Shown: one piece after another, positions 23,581 to 35,577 of the stretch | Layout: every line of letters starts with the position of its first letter | How positions within the stretch are numbered: position 1 is the first letter of the stretch | NCBI GenBank assembly: GCA_002914805.1 | Contig: JXTB01000020.1 | Location: 1,485,200 to 1,549,199, forward strand | Reading direction: 5' to 3' | DNA from: Parasponia andersonii | Taxonomy: Eukaryota > Streptophyta > Magnoliopsida > Rosales > Cannabaceae | DNA length: 64,000 nt | Translations under genes and position numbers: made by a program | Notes under the pieces: model-generated | Told to the model about the DNA's origin: nothing | What the model saw: only the letters and a program-made list of their open reading frames with translations | Databases searched by the model: none

Positions 23581-24340
23581 ATGAAGGAACTCGGACTTAT
23601 AGTACCTAAATAATATGCTCAGACTTACAGGTGTTCCAATTGGATATCTCAAACATATCATCATAATTGTCTCATATTATTGTATATTTAGTAGTATGGA
23701 TATGTATTTATTTTGGAAATATTTTTGGTAAAGGTTTGGGATTTGTGAACTTTTGAAATATAGATACATATTTTGTATGGATTGAAGTTTGGCGGATCTT
23801 TGAACAATTGCTTACAAATGGATTTTATAAACTGTTTAAAACAAGTAACTAACCATGTAAGAATTTAGATTTAAATATTCTGTTGTTTAAAACTTAGAAT
23901 CGATTCTTTATTGGTATTAGCTCATCTCCCCTTCTTCCCCTCTCAGATGACATTTAGGGTAATTTGGACGGAGAGACTTAAACGGTGGCATATTAAGTTT
24001 AGTACTAGTTTTATTTCAATAATTCTTACTATATATGTGAGTGTGGACATATGTAGGAATTTAGGTTTGTTTATAGTTTTGTGAGCTTTAATTGAGAGAT
24101 TGATTAAAACTAGATGACGAGTGATGAGTTTGTGATGGACAACTTTAAATAATATTTTTATTTTAATCTATAAAAGATGATGTATTATTTGCGGGTTTAT
24201 TTTCCTTAAATACTCATAGAGGTCAATATAAATATTTATAAATTTTCAAACACTTTCTAAATTAAATTTTAATGTTTCTGTTACGTGAAATATCCATTCT
24301 GTCAGTCAGTATTGACCCTAGCCTCATCACATTTTTTTTT

Positions 24341-24840
24341 TTCTGTATTCTTTTTTGATCTCTCTTCACTTTTAATCTCTCTCTTCAATTCTTATTGTAA
24401 TTTCAGTGTCCTCCTTCTATCTGTATCTATTCTCTCTCCTCTTCTTATCTCCGAGTACTTCTCTCTACGTGGATAATACTTTTTTTTTATAGGATTTTTC
24501 TTCTCTTTTCACTTTCTCGCTGGTCCCTCTCTGTTTCACTACTTTTCTTGCCGCATTAATTCTCTAGCTTCTCTCTTTATTTCCTCTCCTTTCTCTCTTA
24601 CCATATTTGATGATTTATATGAACCGTATTTATTATGTATTATGTGCGTGTCATGATTGTTTTTTTTTTCTTTGAGAGAATTAATTTGGTTTTTTTGACG
24701 GTTTACATGCTTAACAGGCAAATTTATGTGTTCCGATTTTCAAAGTTCTAAATTATTTGATAAGTGCAGAGTAAAAAATAGAAAATTGATATATGGACAA
24801 GTCACACATATATCAATAGAAAACGATTCCCAAATTGAAC
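24341..24840. other. Pyrimidine-rich DNA, unassigned
   Basis: The + strand is strongly CT-rich from about 24,330 to 24,600 (many TCTCTC and CTTCTC runs), like a plant 5' leader. A possible acceptor CTTAACAG lies near 24,711-24,718. No coding region is attached to it. It is probably a degraded leader or an LTR remnant. Confidence 0.4.
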
Positions 24841-24843
24841 TCT

Positions 24844-24849
24844 TTTATT
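24844..24849 (-). terminator. Polyadenylation signal of the chlorophyllase gene
   Basis: TTTATT on the + strand gives AATAAA on the minus strand, 135 bp after the stop codon. A second AATAAA lies at 24,904-24,909. Either could direct 3'-end formation. Confidence 0.45.
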
Positions 24850-24983
24850 CCATAAAATCAGAAAAATTGAAGACAACGCTCAAATAGACAATCATTTGAG
24901 TTCTTTATTCAAAAAAAAAAAAACAAAAGACCAAAAAAAAAAAAAAACAAACGAACAAACCCTTAGTAATACATCTAAGTAAT

Positions 24984-26102
24984 TCATGAGGACTTATTGG
25001 CCGGAACAAACTCCACGGGTTCAAGAGTCACCGGAGCAAGACTGGGATCGCCAACAATGGCTGCCAGATCCTTATCATCAGCTTCCAAATAAGCCCTCAA
25101 ATACGCCACCACAATCCCTCCCACAGACCTCCTCATAGGATCCCTTGGACCCGTCCCATTCTTACACAAACAACTCGATAATTCCCCGATAGCTCCCGGG
25201 GGATTATCATCTAACATGTCCATGTGACCGTAGTCCTTGGCCACAAAATAGGCACAAGGAGGCTTACACTCGTTGAAGAACTCCTCATGGTTTAGACCTT
25301 CCGGAGCACACGGCGGCGACAAGCAATTCTTCTGCTGCGAGCCCAGGCCGGTGCCGATTACTGTAACGGGGATAGACAGGTCGAAAGAGCGAGGGCTGTA
25401 CGTTAGGATGTGAGGCTTTGTCCGGCAATATTTGTTGAGGCCCGCAACTGGATCTATGCCTAGTAATACCGAAAACTTGAGCGAAAGGCTCGTTTCCACC
25501 TTTCCAAGAGCTAGGGCAAACGCGGCTTTCCCACCTCTGCTATGGCCGGCTAGGGCGAGCTTTGTTAAGTCTGCCCTCACATTTTCAGGGAGCTTGGGTT
25601 GGAGGCCCTCTTGTAGCCAGTTGGTGACTTTGGCCGCTGAATCGATTTCTTCGGTTCCGGATGGAGAAACATACTCATACAGCTAGAAGTCAATCCAAGC
25701 AAAGCAGTAACATTGTTAGAAAATGTAATTTAAAAAAAAAAAAATAGAAGTGTTCATTTGGTCCCAAGTTCTAATGGAATAGTTCTACTTTGTTTAGTGC
25801 ATATACAATATAAATACCTGAGGGGCAACAAGTATGATTCCATGAGAGGATATGTGGTGAAGTAGGTCTTTGTAAAAGTAGTTGCGGAGGTAGAAGCCAT
25901 GGAGGAACAAGACAACAGCGTAAGAGCCCTTTACAGTTGGGGTAGCAATTAAGAGTGGCTTTGGAGGTGAAGAAGAGCATGAATTTGATGTCTCAGCCAC
26001 TTTAATGAATTCAACGGCGAAATCTCCCTTGTTGAAAACAGAAGTGGTGGTTGGAGTACTATTAGTCAAAGTGCTCATTGCTTTGGCTTCCAAAAGTGAC
26101 AT
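24984..26102 (-). CDS. CLH: Chlorophyllase (chlorophyll phytol-esterase), two exons
   Basis: This enzyme of the alpha/beta-hydrolase fold cleaves the phytol ester of chlorophyll to give chlorophyllide. Exon 1 is 26,102-25,818 (95 codons, MSLLEAKAMSTLTN to LVAPQ) and exon 2 is 25,682-24,984 (LYEYVSPSG to VPANKSS). The 135-bp intron (25,817-25,683) is GT-AG and in phase 0. The predicted protein has about 327 residues, matching the family's 310-350. The lipase motif GHSRGG covers residues 141-146 with Ser143 as nucleophile. Asp172 (GIDPVAG) and His248 (YGHMD) fit the spacing of the known chlorophyllase triad. Cys residues around 215-238 are also family-like. No clear plastid transit peptide is seen, and the location in the cell is left open. 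The frame is intact, AATAAA signals follow the stop, and no other host gene lies nearby. The call is confident; whether it is expressed is unknown. Confidence 0.93.
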
Positions 26103-26643
26103 ATATTTGTTATCTCTCTATTCAAATTTGTGAGAATAAGAACCACTCGTTTGCTACCTCTCTTTCTTACAATGCTAATTCCCACTTGAAGAAATTTCAG
26201 AAGTTGAGCAGTGCACATACATGTATATTGGACAAGAAAGAGAAATCAGTACTAAGGAAAAAGTGAACCGAAAAAAAAAAGGAAATAAAAAACAAAGAAA
26301 ACGATAAGAAACTTCAGAACAGAACGAAATAAACGTGATAAAAATGTGTTCAAATACAAGTGGTGAAAGGTCCACCTAAACCTGGCATATTCATTCAATT
26401 CTCTGCGTTTGGGACGCAAAGAAAGAGATAATTGATGGGATAACTAAACTGACAAGATTCTTTACCGAATATATTTACATCAACAATCTTGACATTTAAA
26501 TATCTTTCAAAAGTATACCCCTCTCTTCTAGAATTTTAGTTTTCGACCTTTCAATTTTTTTATTTAATTGAAAACTATTTATGTTAAAGAAGCGAGAAAA
26601 ATGTTTGAGTTACATATGATTAATATAGCGTAATTGTTAAAAT
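26103..26643 (-). promoter_or_regulatory. Upstream region of chlorophyllase
   Basis: The DNA between the CLH start codon and the copia element holds a CCAAT box on the minus strand (26,227-26,231, within TATTGGACAA) and a GAAAGGTCCACCT stretch (26,365-26,377). Both recur at nearly the same spacing in the relic at 60,930-61,290, which suggests they predate the duplication. No clear TATA box is seen; ATATAC beside the CCAAT box is a weak candidate. The copia element begins about 540 bp upstream of the start codon. Confidence 0.5.
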
Positions 26644-27021
26644 TGTTAGAAAATAAACTTATTTGTGACCTATTGGGCCATAGATAAGTAGTTTAGTCAT
26701 TTGGGCTTGTGTCATAAATTGGGCTTATTTTGGCGTATGTATCTAATAGCCTATAGTTTAAAATCCTAGTTTCTAGAATATTCTTGTATTTACTACATAG
26801 TATAATTAATTAAGTTGTTGAAAGTTGGATGAAATATTCTTATACAATCTAGGATTATCCTTGGAGTAGTATAAATAGAGTGCTCATCCCTCTATTTGTA
26901 TCAAGCCAAAGAGAAATAATTCAAGTATTAATATAAGTTCTTCTCTTCCACCAAAATTTTCTCTAGCATCTTCCTTAGCTTCTCTAGCCTTTCTAGCCTT
27001 AAAAATCTCCTATTTCCAACA
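26644..27021 (+). repeat. Copia 5' LTR
   Basis: It runs from TGTTAGAAAATAAAC to CTATTTCCAACA. A TATA box (TATAAATAG, 26,870-26,878) marks the promoter. The primer-binding site starts just after. Confidence 0.9.
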
Positions 27022-27073
27022 AAGTGATATCAGAGCGAGGTTATGAGTTCTCTTGAAATTCTAAATATGCTTC

Positions 27074-30000
27074 ATGGTTGCAGCTTTGACTGATCTTCCA
27101 TATCAGAAAAGATTTCTTGAGATTGAGAGTTATAGTCATTTGTCCCAAATATACTACTATTACATATCAAAACGAAGAGTGCGACGAGACAAATATGCTG
27201 CCGCAAAAATCAGAGTCCAAATGAGTCTAAACAAGTCGTCGGAAGTTTGCTACTATAAACTGAGTCAACTCACTGAGTTAAGCCGAGCCAAAGCCATTAA
27301 CCGAGCCATCAAAGCCATTGACCAAGTCATTAGAGCATTTGAGCGTACCGTTGACTAAGTCGTTGGAGCTGTTGACCAGCATTGACTGTTGACCGAGTGG
27401 TTAACTTTGATTGTTGACTTTGACTAGTCGATATACTAGTCAATCTTAAGGTTTTTCAACGTTGTAGTCGAAATTTCTAAAACCTCACTCTGTTAAGAGT
27501 TATGGCTATTACTAGTTTAGTATCTCTTTAAGTTCTACTACTCTATGGCAACAACTTTGATAATTAGACTATCAAAATGAAGGTCCTCTTTGGAGTATGT
27601 GATGTTTGGGATATAGTGGAGAAAGGCTATGAAGAGCCAAGAAATAAGGCGATATTATCCACAACACCAAGAGATAGTTTTAAAGACTTAAGAAAGAGAG
27701 ACAAAAAGGCTTTCTTCCTCATCTACCAAGCCTTAGATGACGATGGATTTGAGAAAATCTCAAGTGCAACCTCCGCCAAGGAAGCATGTGATAAACTTTA
27801 AATCTCATACAAGAGAGAACAAAAAGTTAAAATGGTTCGCTTTCAAACTCTAAGAGGGAAGTTTGATTTACTACATATGACAGAGACTAAGTTAGTTAGT
27901 CTATAACTATTTTTCTAGAGTTCTAACCATTTCCAATCAAATGAAGAGAAATTGTGAGAAATTAGAAAATGTTACGAACATGGAAAAGATTATTTGATCG
28001 TTAGATCCAAAATTCGAGAATATTATTACTGTCATTGAAGAAACTAAAGATTTAGGAGGCATGATGATAGAACAACTCTTGGATTCATTGCAAGCCCACA
28101 ATGAAAAGAGAAAAAAAGACGCAAAATTTCAGTGAGAAGCTCCTCAAGGCTCAACTCTAAGAGAAAGAAGAAGATTTCGGCAACAGAAGAGAATGTGGAA
28201 GAGGTCGTGGCCAAGGAAGAGGTTGCGGACGTGGAAGAGAATACCTCAATAATAATTATGAAAATGAAGATAGAAGAAAAATCTCGACAAGAGGTCATGG
28301 AAGAGGTAACCCACAGCGTTAGCATGACAAGTCCCAAATCAAGTGTCACAACTGTCAGAGATATGGTCATTACACTTCCGAATGTAGAGCTCCAAAGAAG
28401 GTGCAAGAGGGAGTCAACTGTGCTGAAGATAAACAACAAAAGGAAGATAGACCACTAGGTGCCAAGAAAATATATAGTACCTTGACAACAGAGTAAGCAA
28501 TCATATGTGTGGAAGAAGAGATATGTTCGTAGAACTTCATGAGTTGGTGACTAGGAATGTTTCATTTAGAGATGATTCCAAGGCAGCAGTAAAAGGCAAA
28601 GGTAAAATTCTTATATGCTTGAGAAATAGAGAATATCAGTTTATTCTAAACATTTGCTACGTACCTAACGTGAAGAGTAATATCTTGAGTCTTGGCCAAC
28701 TCTTAGAGAAAGGCTATGATATTCGCATGAAAGAAAATAGTCTTTCTTTAAGAGGCAATAGAAACAAGTTAATCACCAAAGTACCAATGACAAGAAACAA
28801 AATGTTCTTGTTATACATTCAAAATGATGTAGCAAAGTATCCAATGGCTTGCTACAAAGATTCATCATGGCTTTGGCACCTAAGTTTTGGACATCTCAAT
28901 TTTGGCAGTCTAGAATGATTAGCAAAAAAAAAAGATAGTACGAGGTCTACCTTTCATCAGTCAACCTGACTAATTATGTGAAAGATGCTTATTGGGAAAG
29001 CAATTCAGAAGAAGTTTTCCAAGAGAATCGAATTCCCGAGCCCATAAACTGCTTGAACTTATACATACCGACGAGTGTGGTCCAATAAGATCAAGCTCTC
29101 TCAGTAAGAGTAACTACTTTCTCCTATTTATCGATGATTTTTCAAGATTTACCTGAGTGTATTTCTTGAAGGAAAAATTAGAAGTATTCGAAAAATTCAA
29201 GAAGTTCAAGGCATTTACTGAAAAGGATATTGGTCGAAGTATCAAGACAATGAGATATGATAGAAGAAGAGAATTCGCATCCCACGAGTTTTAGAAGTAT
29301 TGTGAAGACAACAACATTCACTGTCCTTTAACAGTACCAAGATCTCCCCAAAAAAATGGTGTCGTAAAAAAGAAAAATAGAGCAATCCTTCATTGCTAGA
29401 AGTGTGCTCAAGAGCAAAGGAATGCCAAAGGAGTTTTCGGCTGAAGTTATAGCTTATGTAGTTTACCTATCAAACCGTTCTTCAACAAGAAGAGTATGGG
29501 AAAAGATGCCACAAGAAGCTTTGAGCAGAAGAAAGCCTAGAATCTTTTATCTAATAGTATTTGGAAGCATAGCTTATACTCACGTGCCCGATGAAAAGAG
29601 AACGAAACTCGATAATAAAAGTGAGAAGTTTATTTTCATCGACTACGACTCTATCTCAAAAGGCTACAAGCTCTATAATTTAAGCAATAGCAAGACCATT
29701 ATTAGTCATGATGTAGAGTTTGACAAAAAAAGCACCTGGGAATAACACACACAAGAGAGAAATTATGACTTTCTATCATACATTGAAGAAGGAAATGAGC
29801 AACAAAGAATGGAACAAGTAAAAGAAGAACTGCAAGAGCTTGTTACCCCACCTACTTTACTAACGGCAAGCAATCACTAAGAAATAATACCAGGATCATC
29901 TTCAAGTAGCAGTTAAAGTGAAAGGATACCAAGTTTACGGAGCTTACAAGAGATATATAAGGTAACTAAGAATCAAAATGGCTTGACTCTCTTTTGCCTT

Positions 30001-31540
30001 CTTGCTAATTGTGAACCACTAAACTTTGATGAAGTTATTCAAAGTAAAAGTGGCAAGATACAATGGATGAAGAAATAAAAGTGATCACAAAGAATAATAC
30101 ATGGGAGCTTGCTACACTTCTAAAGGAGCACAAAGTAATTGGCGTGAAATGGGTCTACAAGGCAAAGAAGAATGCTAAAGAAGAAGTGGAGAGATATAAG
30201 GCAAGATTGGTCACAAAAGAATATAGTCAAAGATCCGGCATCGACTATTATGAGATATTTGCTCCTGTCACTCATCTAGAAACAGTACAATTGATCATCT
30301 CATTGGCTGTTTAAAATAAATAGAAAATTCATCAAATGGATGTCAAGTCTGCTTTCTTAAATAGAGTCCTTAAAGAAGAAGTATATATAGAGCATCTATC
30401 TAGATATATGATTAAGGGACAAGAAGATAAGGTTTTGAAGTTGAAAAAGGCCCTTCATGGGTTAAAGCAAGCACCGAGAGCATGGAATAGCCGCATCGAT
30501 AAGTACTTCCAGGATAACAACTTCATTAAATATCCTTATGAGCATGCGTTATATATCAAAGTAAAAGATGGAGATATCTTGATCATGTACCTCTATATCG
30601 ATGATTTGATCTTCACGGGGAGTAATCCATCCATGTTCAAATAGTTTAAGAAAGCAATGACAAAAAAGTTTGAGATGACCAATATCAGGCTCATGTGTTA
30701 CTATCTTGGCATAGAAGTGAAGCAAAAAGAAGATAGAATTTTCATTTCATAAGAAGGGTATGCCAAGGAGATCATCGAGAAGTTCAAAATGAAAGATTGC
30801 AAGGCTGTCAATACATGGATCAAATGTAGTGTCAAACTATCAAAGCATGATGAAGGAGAAAAGATGGATCCAACACTCTACAAGAACTTAGTTAGAAGTT
30901 TATGCTACCTAGCTTGCACAAGACCTGACATTCTTTATGCCGTAGGCTTAGTCAGTCATTGTATTGAATCTCCAATAATCACTCACTTGAAAGTTACCAA
31001 GAGAATCCTTCGATATATTAAAGATATAACTAACTTTGGCTTACAATATTCATCATCTAATAACTATAATATCGTTGGTTATAATGACAGTGATTGGAGT
31101 AGAGACTTAGATGATCGAAAGAGTACAAATAGTTTTACCTTCTTCATGGAAGATACTACTTTCACATGATGTCTAAGAAGCAATCAATCATTATACTTTC
31201 AACCTGTGAAGTAGAGTATGTTACAGCTACATCATATGTCTATCATGCAATTTGGCTAAGAAACTTGTTGAAGGAGTTATGCATTCCGCAGAATGAACCC
31301 ACTGAGATCTGTATTGATAATAAATCAGCAATTGCTTTGGCAAGGAACCCTATCTTCCATGATAGAAGTAAGCACATTGATACCCGCTACCATTACATAA
31401 GAGAATGTGTTACAAGAAAGTACGTGCAACTTAAGCATGTGAAGACTCAAGACCAAGTGGCAGATATTTTCACCAAACCACTCAAGTATAAATATTTTCT
31501 CAAGTTAAGCAATTTACTAGATGTCACAAATCAAGTTTAA
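27074..31540 (+). pseudogene. Copia gag-pol coding remains
   Basis: Parts in order are: gag of the UBN2 type (VWDIVEKGYEEP, 27,607-27,642, then RKRDKKAFFLIYQALD); a Gly/Arg-rich stretch (about 28,190-28,240); a zinc knuckle CHNCQRYGHYTSEC (28,346-28,387); a protease-to-pre-integrase segment (28,505-28,918, VPNVKSNILSLGQL and LWHLSFGHLN); the integrase core (about 28,960-29,745); reverse transcriptase (30,063-30,645, with VKWVYKAKKN, QMDVKSAFLN, YIDDLIF); and copia RNase H (30,789-31,540, with SKHIDTRYHYIRE and VADIFTKPL). This integrase-before-RT order defines Ty1/copia. The region is broken many times. Confidence 0.88.
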
Positions 31541-31546
31541 GGGGGA

Positions 31547-31928
31547 TGTTAGAAAATAGATTTATTTGTGACTCATTGGGCCATAGATAAGTAGTTTAGC
31601 TATTTGGGTTTGTATTGTGAGTTGGGCTTGTTTTGGTGTGTGTGTGTATCTAATAACCCATAGTTTAATACCATAGTTTCTAAATTATTCTTATATTTAC
31701 TAGATAGTATAATTAATTAAGTTGTTAGAGATTGAATAGAGTATTCTTACACAATCTAGAATCATCCTTGGAGTAGTATAAATAGAGTGCTCCTCCCCCT
31801 ATTTGTATCAAGCCAAAAAGAAATAATTCAAGTAGTAATATAAGTTCTTCTCTTATACCAAAATTTTCTCTAACTTCTCCCTTAACTTCTCTAGTCTTTC
31901 TAGCCTTAAAAATCTCCTATTTCCAATA
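31547..31928 (+). repeat. Copia 3' LTR
   Basis: It starts right after the AAGGGGGA purine tract and is colinear with the 5' LTR, including the TATA box (31,777-31,785). It ends TTTCCAATA and is followed by the AAAAT target duplication. Confidence 0.9.
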
Positions 31929-31933
31929 AAAAT

Positions 31934-34749
31934 CTCCTCGTCTTCTTAAAACCTTTTCAAACAACAATAGGGGCTACTGTAAGTATTTTTATCCAATTGT
32001 CTTTGTAAAATTGAAATAACACACATGGGTGTCAGTGTTATTATCATCAAAAGTGAAATTTTAAAGAAAAGTATCAATTTGTCAACTCACCATTAAAACA
32101 TGTAACTCGTAAAAAACATTAAATGCATGCTAGTTGAAGATTAGTATTGATTTTTCGGGGAAAAAAAGGCTAATGTAGAGGGCAATTAAAAATTGTTTGG
32201 ATCCTTGTAACTGACTATTTTGGTGGCTAGGCCCACCGTAGGCAATCTGGCAACATGCTTCAAATTAATGAAATCAATACATGGAATTTAGATGAATATG
32301 CATGTAGCTAAGCAAGTGTAATACCCTTCATCATTTGATGGTAATTTAGTCCCTTTTTTCAAAAAACAAATTATTTAAATGCAAGAATTTTGTCAAAATT
32401 GGGCCATGGCATAAGTTTGAGAAGTACTTTTGTAAGAAAATTTAAGATTAGGCCATTTAAAAATACACAAAGCCCCTTAAGCTGTTTGGAAAAGTTGTAA
32501 GATGGTATTGGAGCAAATATATTCTTAAAATCCTTCAGTGGAGGCTCCCATTTGAGAAAATTGAAATCTCGAATCTCCCTATAAGGTAGTGACACATGGG
32601 AGGAGGGGATAAATAGCCTTATCCCTCTCTCTTCCTCTCTTTTCACCGAGCTCATGGTTGAGCTCAGAAAACCACCATTATAGGCCATATTTGTAAACGA
32701 AGCTAACAGTGTTGCAAGCTTATATTTTTAGACGAAACTAACGGTAGTGCAAGCTTCGAGAGTATACCTTTCTCAATGGTACAATCTCTCTTTTTCCAAG
32801 ATGCTATTTATATGTTCTAACGGCCATATTGTTTACTCTGGCCATCGAACAACAACACTTCTTGCAAGTGGAGCTTTATCTCGTTGAGCTTTTTGATTTC
32901 ATACATCATTTGCTCGATTTTGGATACTTCTCTAAGAAAATGCATGTTTTAGTTTGGTATTTTATAATCCGACCAAAGTTTCCGAGAATTTTTATGAATG
33001 ATTATTGGCATTCTTCTAATTATGTTTGGAAAGTTGATGATATTATAATTTACGACATCAAGAGTTCACCTATTTATTATCCCAAGAATAGGCAATTCAA
33101 GAGGAGGTAAATTTGGTTTTGAAAGATTTTTATGAACTTTTTGAACTATGCAACTAGAATATACCAATTGTTGATTTTAATCAATAAAACAAGTAAATAA
33201 GCAGTCAATTAATTATAATATCAAAATATATATATATATATACAAATAAATAATGAAGAAGGGATAGAGAAATTATAAATATTATTTTTATGAGGTTCGA
33301 CAGATTTGACAATTTTCGTACGTCTTTGGTTCTCAGTAATTTGGTTTGAGCTTTCCACTAATCGAATAAAAACTATGGACTTGACTATCCTTTCTATAAT
33401 TAGAGTGAATTATTTTTCCTAAGGCTCACCTAATCTCTTACAATAGGATAAACTCCAACTTCTATAATGCCTATTTCGGATTGTTGTGAATTTGGTGTCA
33501 ATCTCATATAAATTAGATTGTTTATGATTCTGGTGCCAATCTCACCTTATAACAAAGATTTATAGATAAACAAGTGATAGCACACTTAATAGATTACCTC
33601 TCAAAAGAATTAATATAAGTTTGGCTTAAGTGATTTGAAAATAATACATAATAAATTATGAGACAATACCTTAAATGGATTTGAAAGTTAAAGCTTTGTG
33701 AAAGACAAATATTTCACTTGAAAGTAGATTGAATATCAATGTAGGTTCGTGCAAATATGTTAAATGTCATTAAATTTAACTCTATTTATAAAAAATTACC
33801 AAAACTAGCCATTTCTAGCTATTATTGTCCTTTCTCGCTAATTGAGTGGTTGACTATTCTAAGAAATAGTCAACTATTTTTATTAGTCGTTGGAGTCTCA
33901 CATTAAAGTACAACTCTAACAACCAAATGGCTCTTGTTACCATTTTAGGACTGACAAGAAATCAATTATTAATTTTCTTAGTCCATAATTGGTTGATTTT
34001 AAATATCTCTTTTTATATATATTCTTAACGTCAAAAATTGATTTTATAGAGTATTTTGGCTGAATAAAATCTTGATATTTTATTTGCAAACACGTGGATA
34101 AAATATTCTTTTTAAGCTTAGGCTTTGAATTTTTTTTTGTTTCAAAACTTTATGAGCTATTTTAAAGAAAATTTTATGTGCAATGCCATAAGCCAAATAC
34201 AAGTGTAGAAAATAGAACTTAACTTATCTAGAATAGTCTGTCTGTCGACACTTCTCCGCCTACAGTGGTCCATCGACACTCCTCTGCCAACAATCGTCTG
34301 CCGATGCTCCTCCACCGAGTTTCTCCACATCTCTAGCTAATGATATCCTCTGTCGGAGGTCAATCGTTCCCACTCTAAGTATTGATTTTAGGGTAATGAT
34401 TAAAAAAGATATTCATGATACGATTACTTTGCCTTCTATTAATTAGGACTTGACTTGCGGCTGATGGTGGGTTTTTTATTTTAATTAGTAGTAATCTTCA
34501 ATTATTAATCTTTTTCCTTTTTTTTTGTAAAATCAACTTTCCACTGGATTCTTATTTATTTCTATGTGATTGTATGATTGTACAGGCAGATCTTCTCCTT
34601 AATTTATTTATTTATCTTATTTCCTAATAAATATTTTTTTGACATAATGTTTCCTTATAAACGAATACATATCTTTTTTCTTTGTCTTTTTCTTTTTGTT
34701 ATACGCATCATTTTTTTAAGAATGTATAGACAAATCTTTTTTTTTTTTA
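31934..34749. other. Unassigned DNA with an LTR-like start
   Basis: No host gene is visible. A TGTAATACCCTTC start at 32,317, AATTTAGTCCC just after it, and a TATA-like ATAAATAGCC with a CT-rich leader (32,609-32,645) resemble the first part of a gypsy LTR, but no end or partner was found. The part from 33,270 to 33,660 (GAGGTTCGACAGATTTGAC, repeated GTGCCAATCTCA motifs) looks like another LTR fragment. Open frames at 32,371-32,688 and 32,829-33,110 are not protein-like. Confidence 0.4.
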
Positions 34750-35577
34750 CTTATTATTAGTGGTGTTAAAACAGGTTGGCACTAATAGGTCAGTACGGGC
34801 ACGACATGATTATAAGACAACACGATTAGTAACAGTGTTTAGCACAGCATGACACGATTAATAACTATATTTGAGCTAGAATGACACGAAAAATAAACGT
34901 GTTTGAGCCGGCATGACATAGGCACGACACATAGTGTGATAAACACCAATAATAAGCACAACAAGTAAGATTAAGAAAAATAATTAGTTTATAAAAAATA
35001 TATTTATTTTTAATTTATTTTAATTTTTTTGCGATAATTAATACAATAAATTTTTAAAAAATTAGAAAAATTAAAAATTAAAATATTTTCTAAGTAAAAA
35101 TAATACATATTATAAATATTACATCAATTTCTAATTTTTTTTAAAGTAAAAATTTTCCAAAATTTAAAAAGTCCGAGTAAAGATTTTAAAAATATTAAGA
35201 ATCCAAGGCAAAACTCACCTTGAATAGAAAATCCTTAAAATGTTCAGAAAGAAAAATACAATATAGGTACATGCCAATCATAATTTTTGAATTATACATT
35301 TTAATATAATTTGAGTAGATACTAATTCAGTTGAAATATACTTTAAATATAGAAATTTAAATTAATTATCATTACTCACACATACTCTAATATTTTAATT
35401 TAGATTTGTTTTTATATAAAATTTATCTCAAATTTTAAATAATTTCTTTCTATTACATAATAAATTATAATTCATAATTCATAATTACTTAAAATGAGAT
35501 ATGTCTAATAGTACTAAAACAAGTAAATTTGGGGGAAAAAAATCAATAATGAGAACGATTATGGAACAAGAACAATA

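Larger units (their letters stand above)
21440..24340 (+). repeat. LTR-like region with internal tandem duplications
   Basis: The segment shares landmarks in order with the chromovirus-type LTRs: a GC-rich leader (22,060-22,280), the GTATGCCATAGGTCATGATTTAGCC...GAATTATATGTCTAATATAAATATTTTG stretch (22,708-22,775), the TTGGAATAAAACTTMCTGCAT stretch and a GTGAAATATCCATTCTGTCA approach to the end near 24,285. Clear TG...CA termini and target duplications were not found, so the edges are uncertain. The region has no recognisable coding sequence. I infer a degraded solo LTR related to 922-3,319. Confidence 0.5.
26644..31928 (+). mobile_element. Ty1/copia retrotransposon, full length but broken
   Basis: Two LTRs of 378 and 382 bp (26,644-27,021 and 31,547-31,928) begin TGTTAGAAAATA and end TTTCCAAYA. 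A perfect 5-bp duplication AAAAT flanks the element (26,639-26,643 and 31,929-31,933). GTGATATCAGAGC follows the 5' LTR as an initiator-Met-type primer-binding site, and AAGGGGGA precedes the 3' LTR. Gag, integrase, reverse transcriptase and RNase H occur in copia order. LTR divergence by eye is about 12%. Many breaks are present. Tork is a plausible lineage from the reverse transcriptase, but this is not certain. Confidence 0.9.

Noticed and set aside
28044-28439. Ser/Leu-rich minus-strand frame
   Set aside because: Antisense echo of the Gly/Arg- and Lys/Glu-rich copia gag region.
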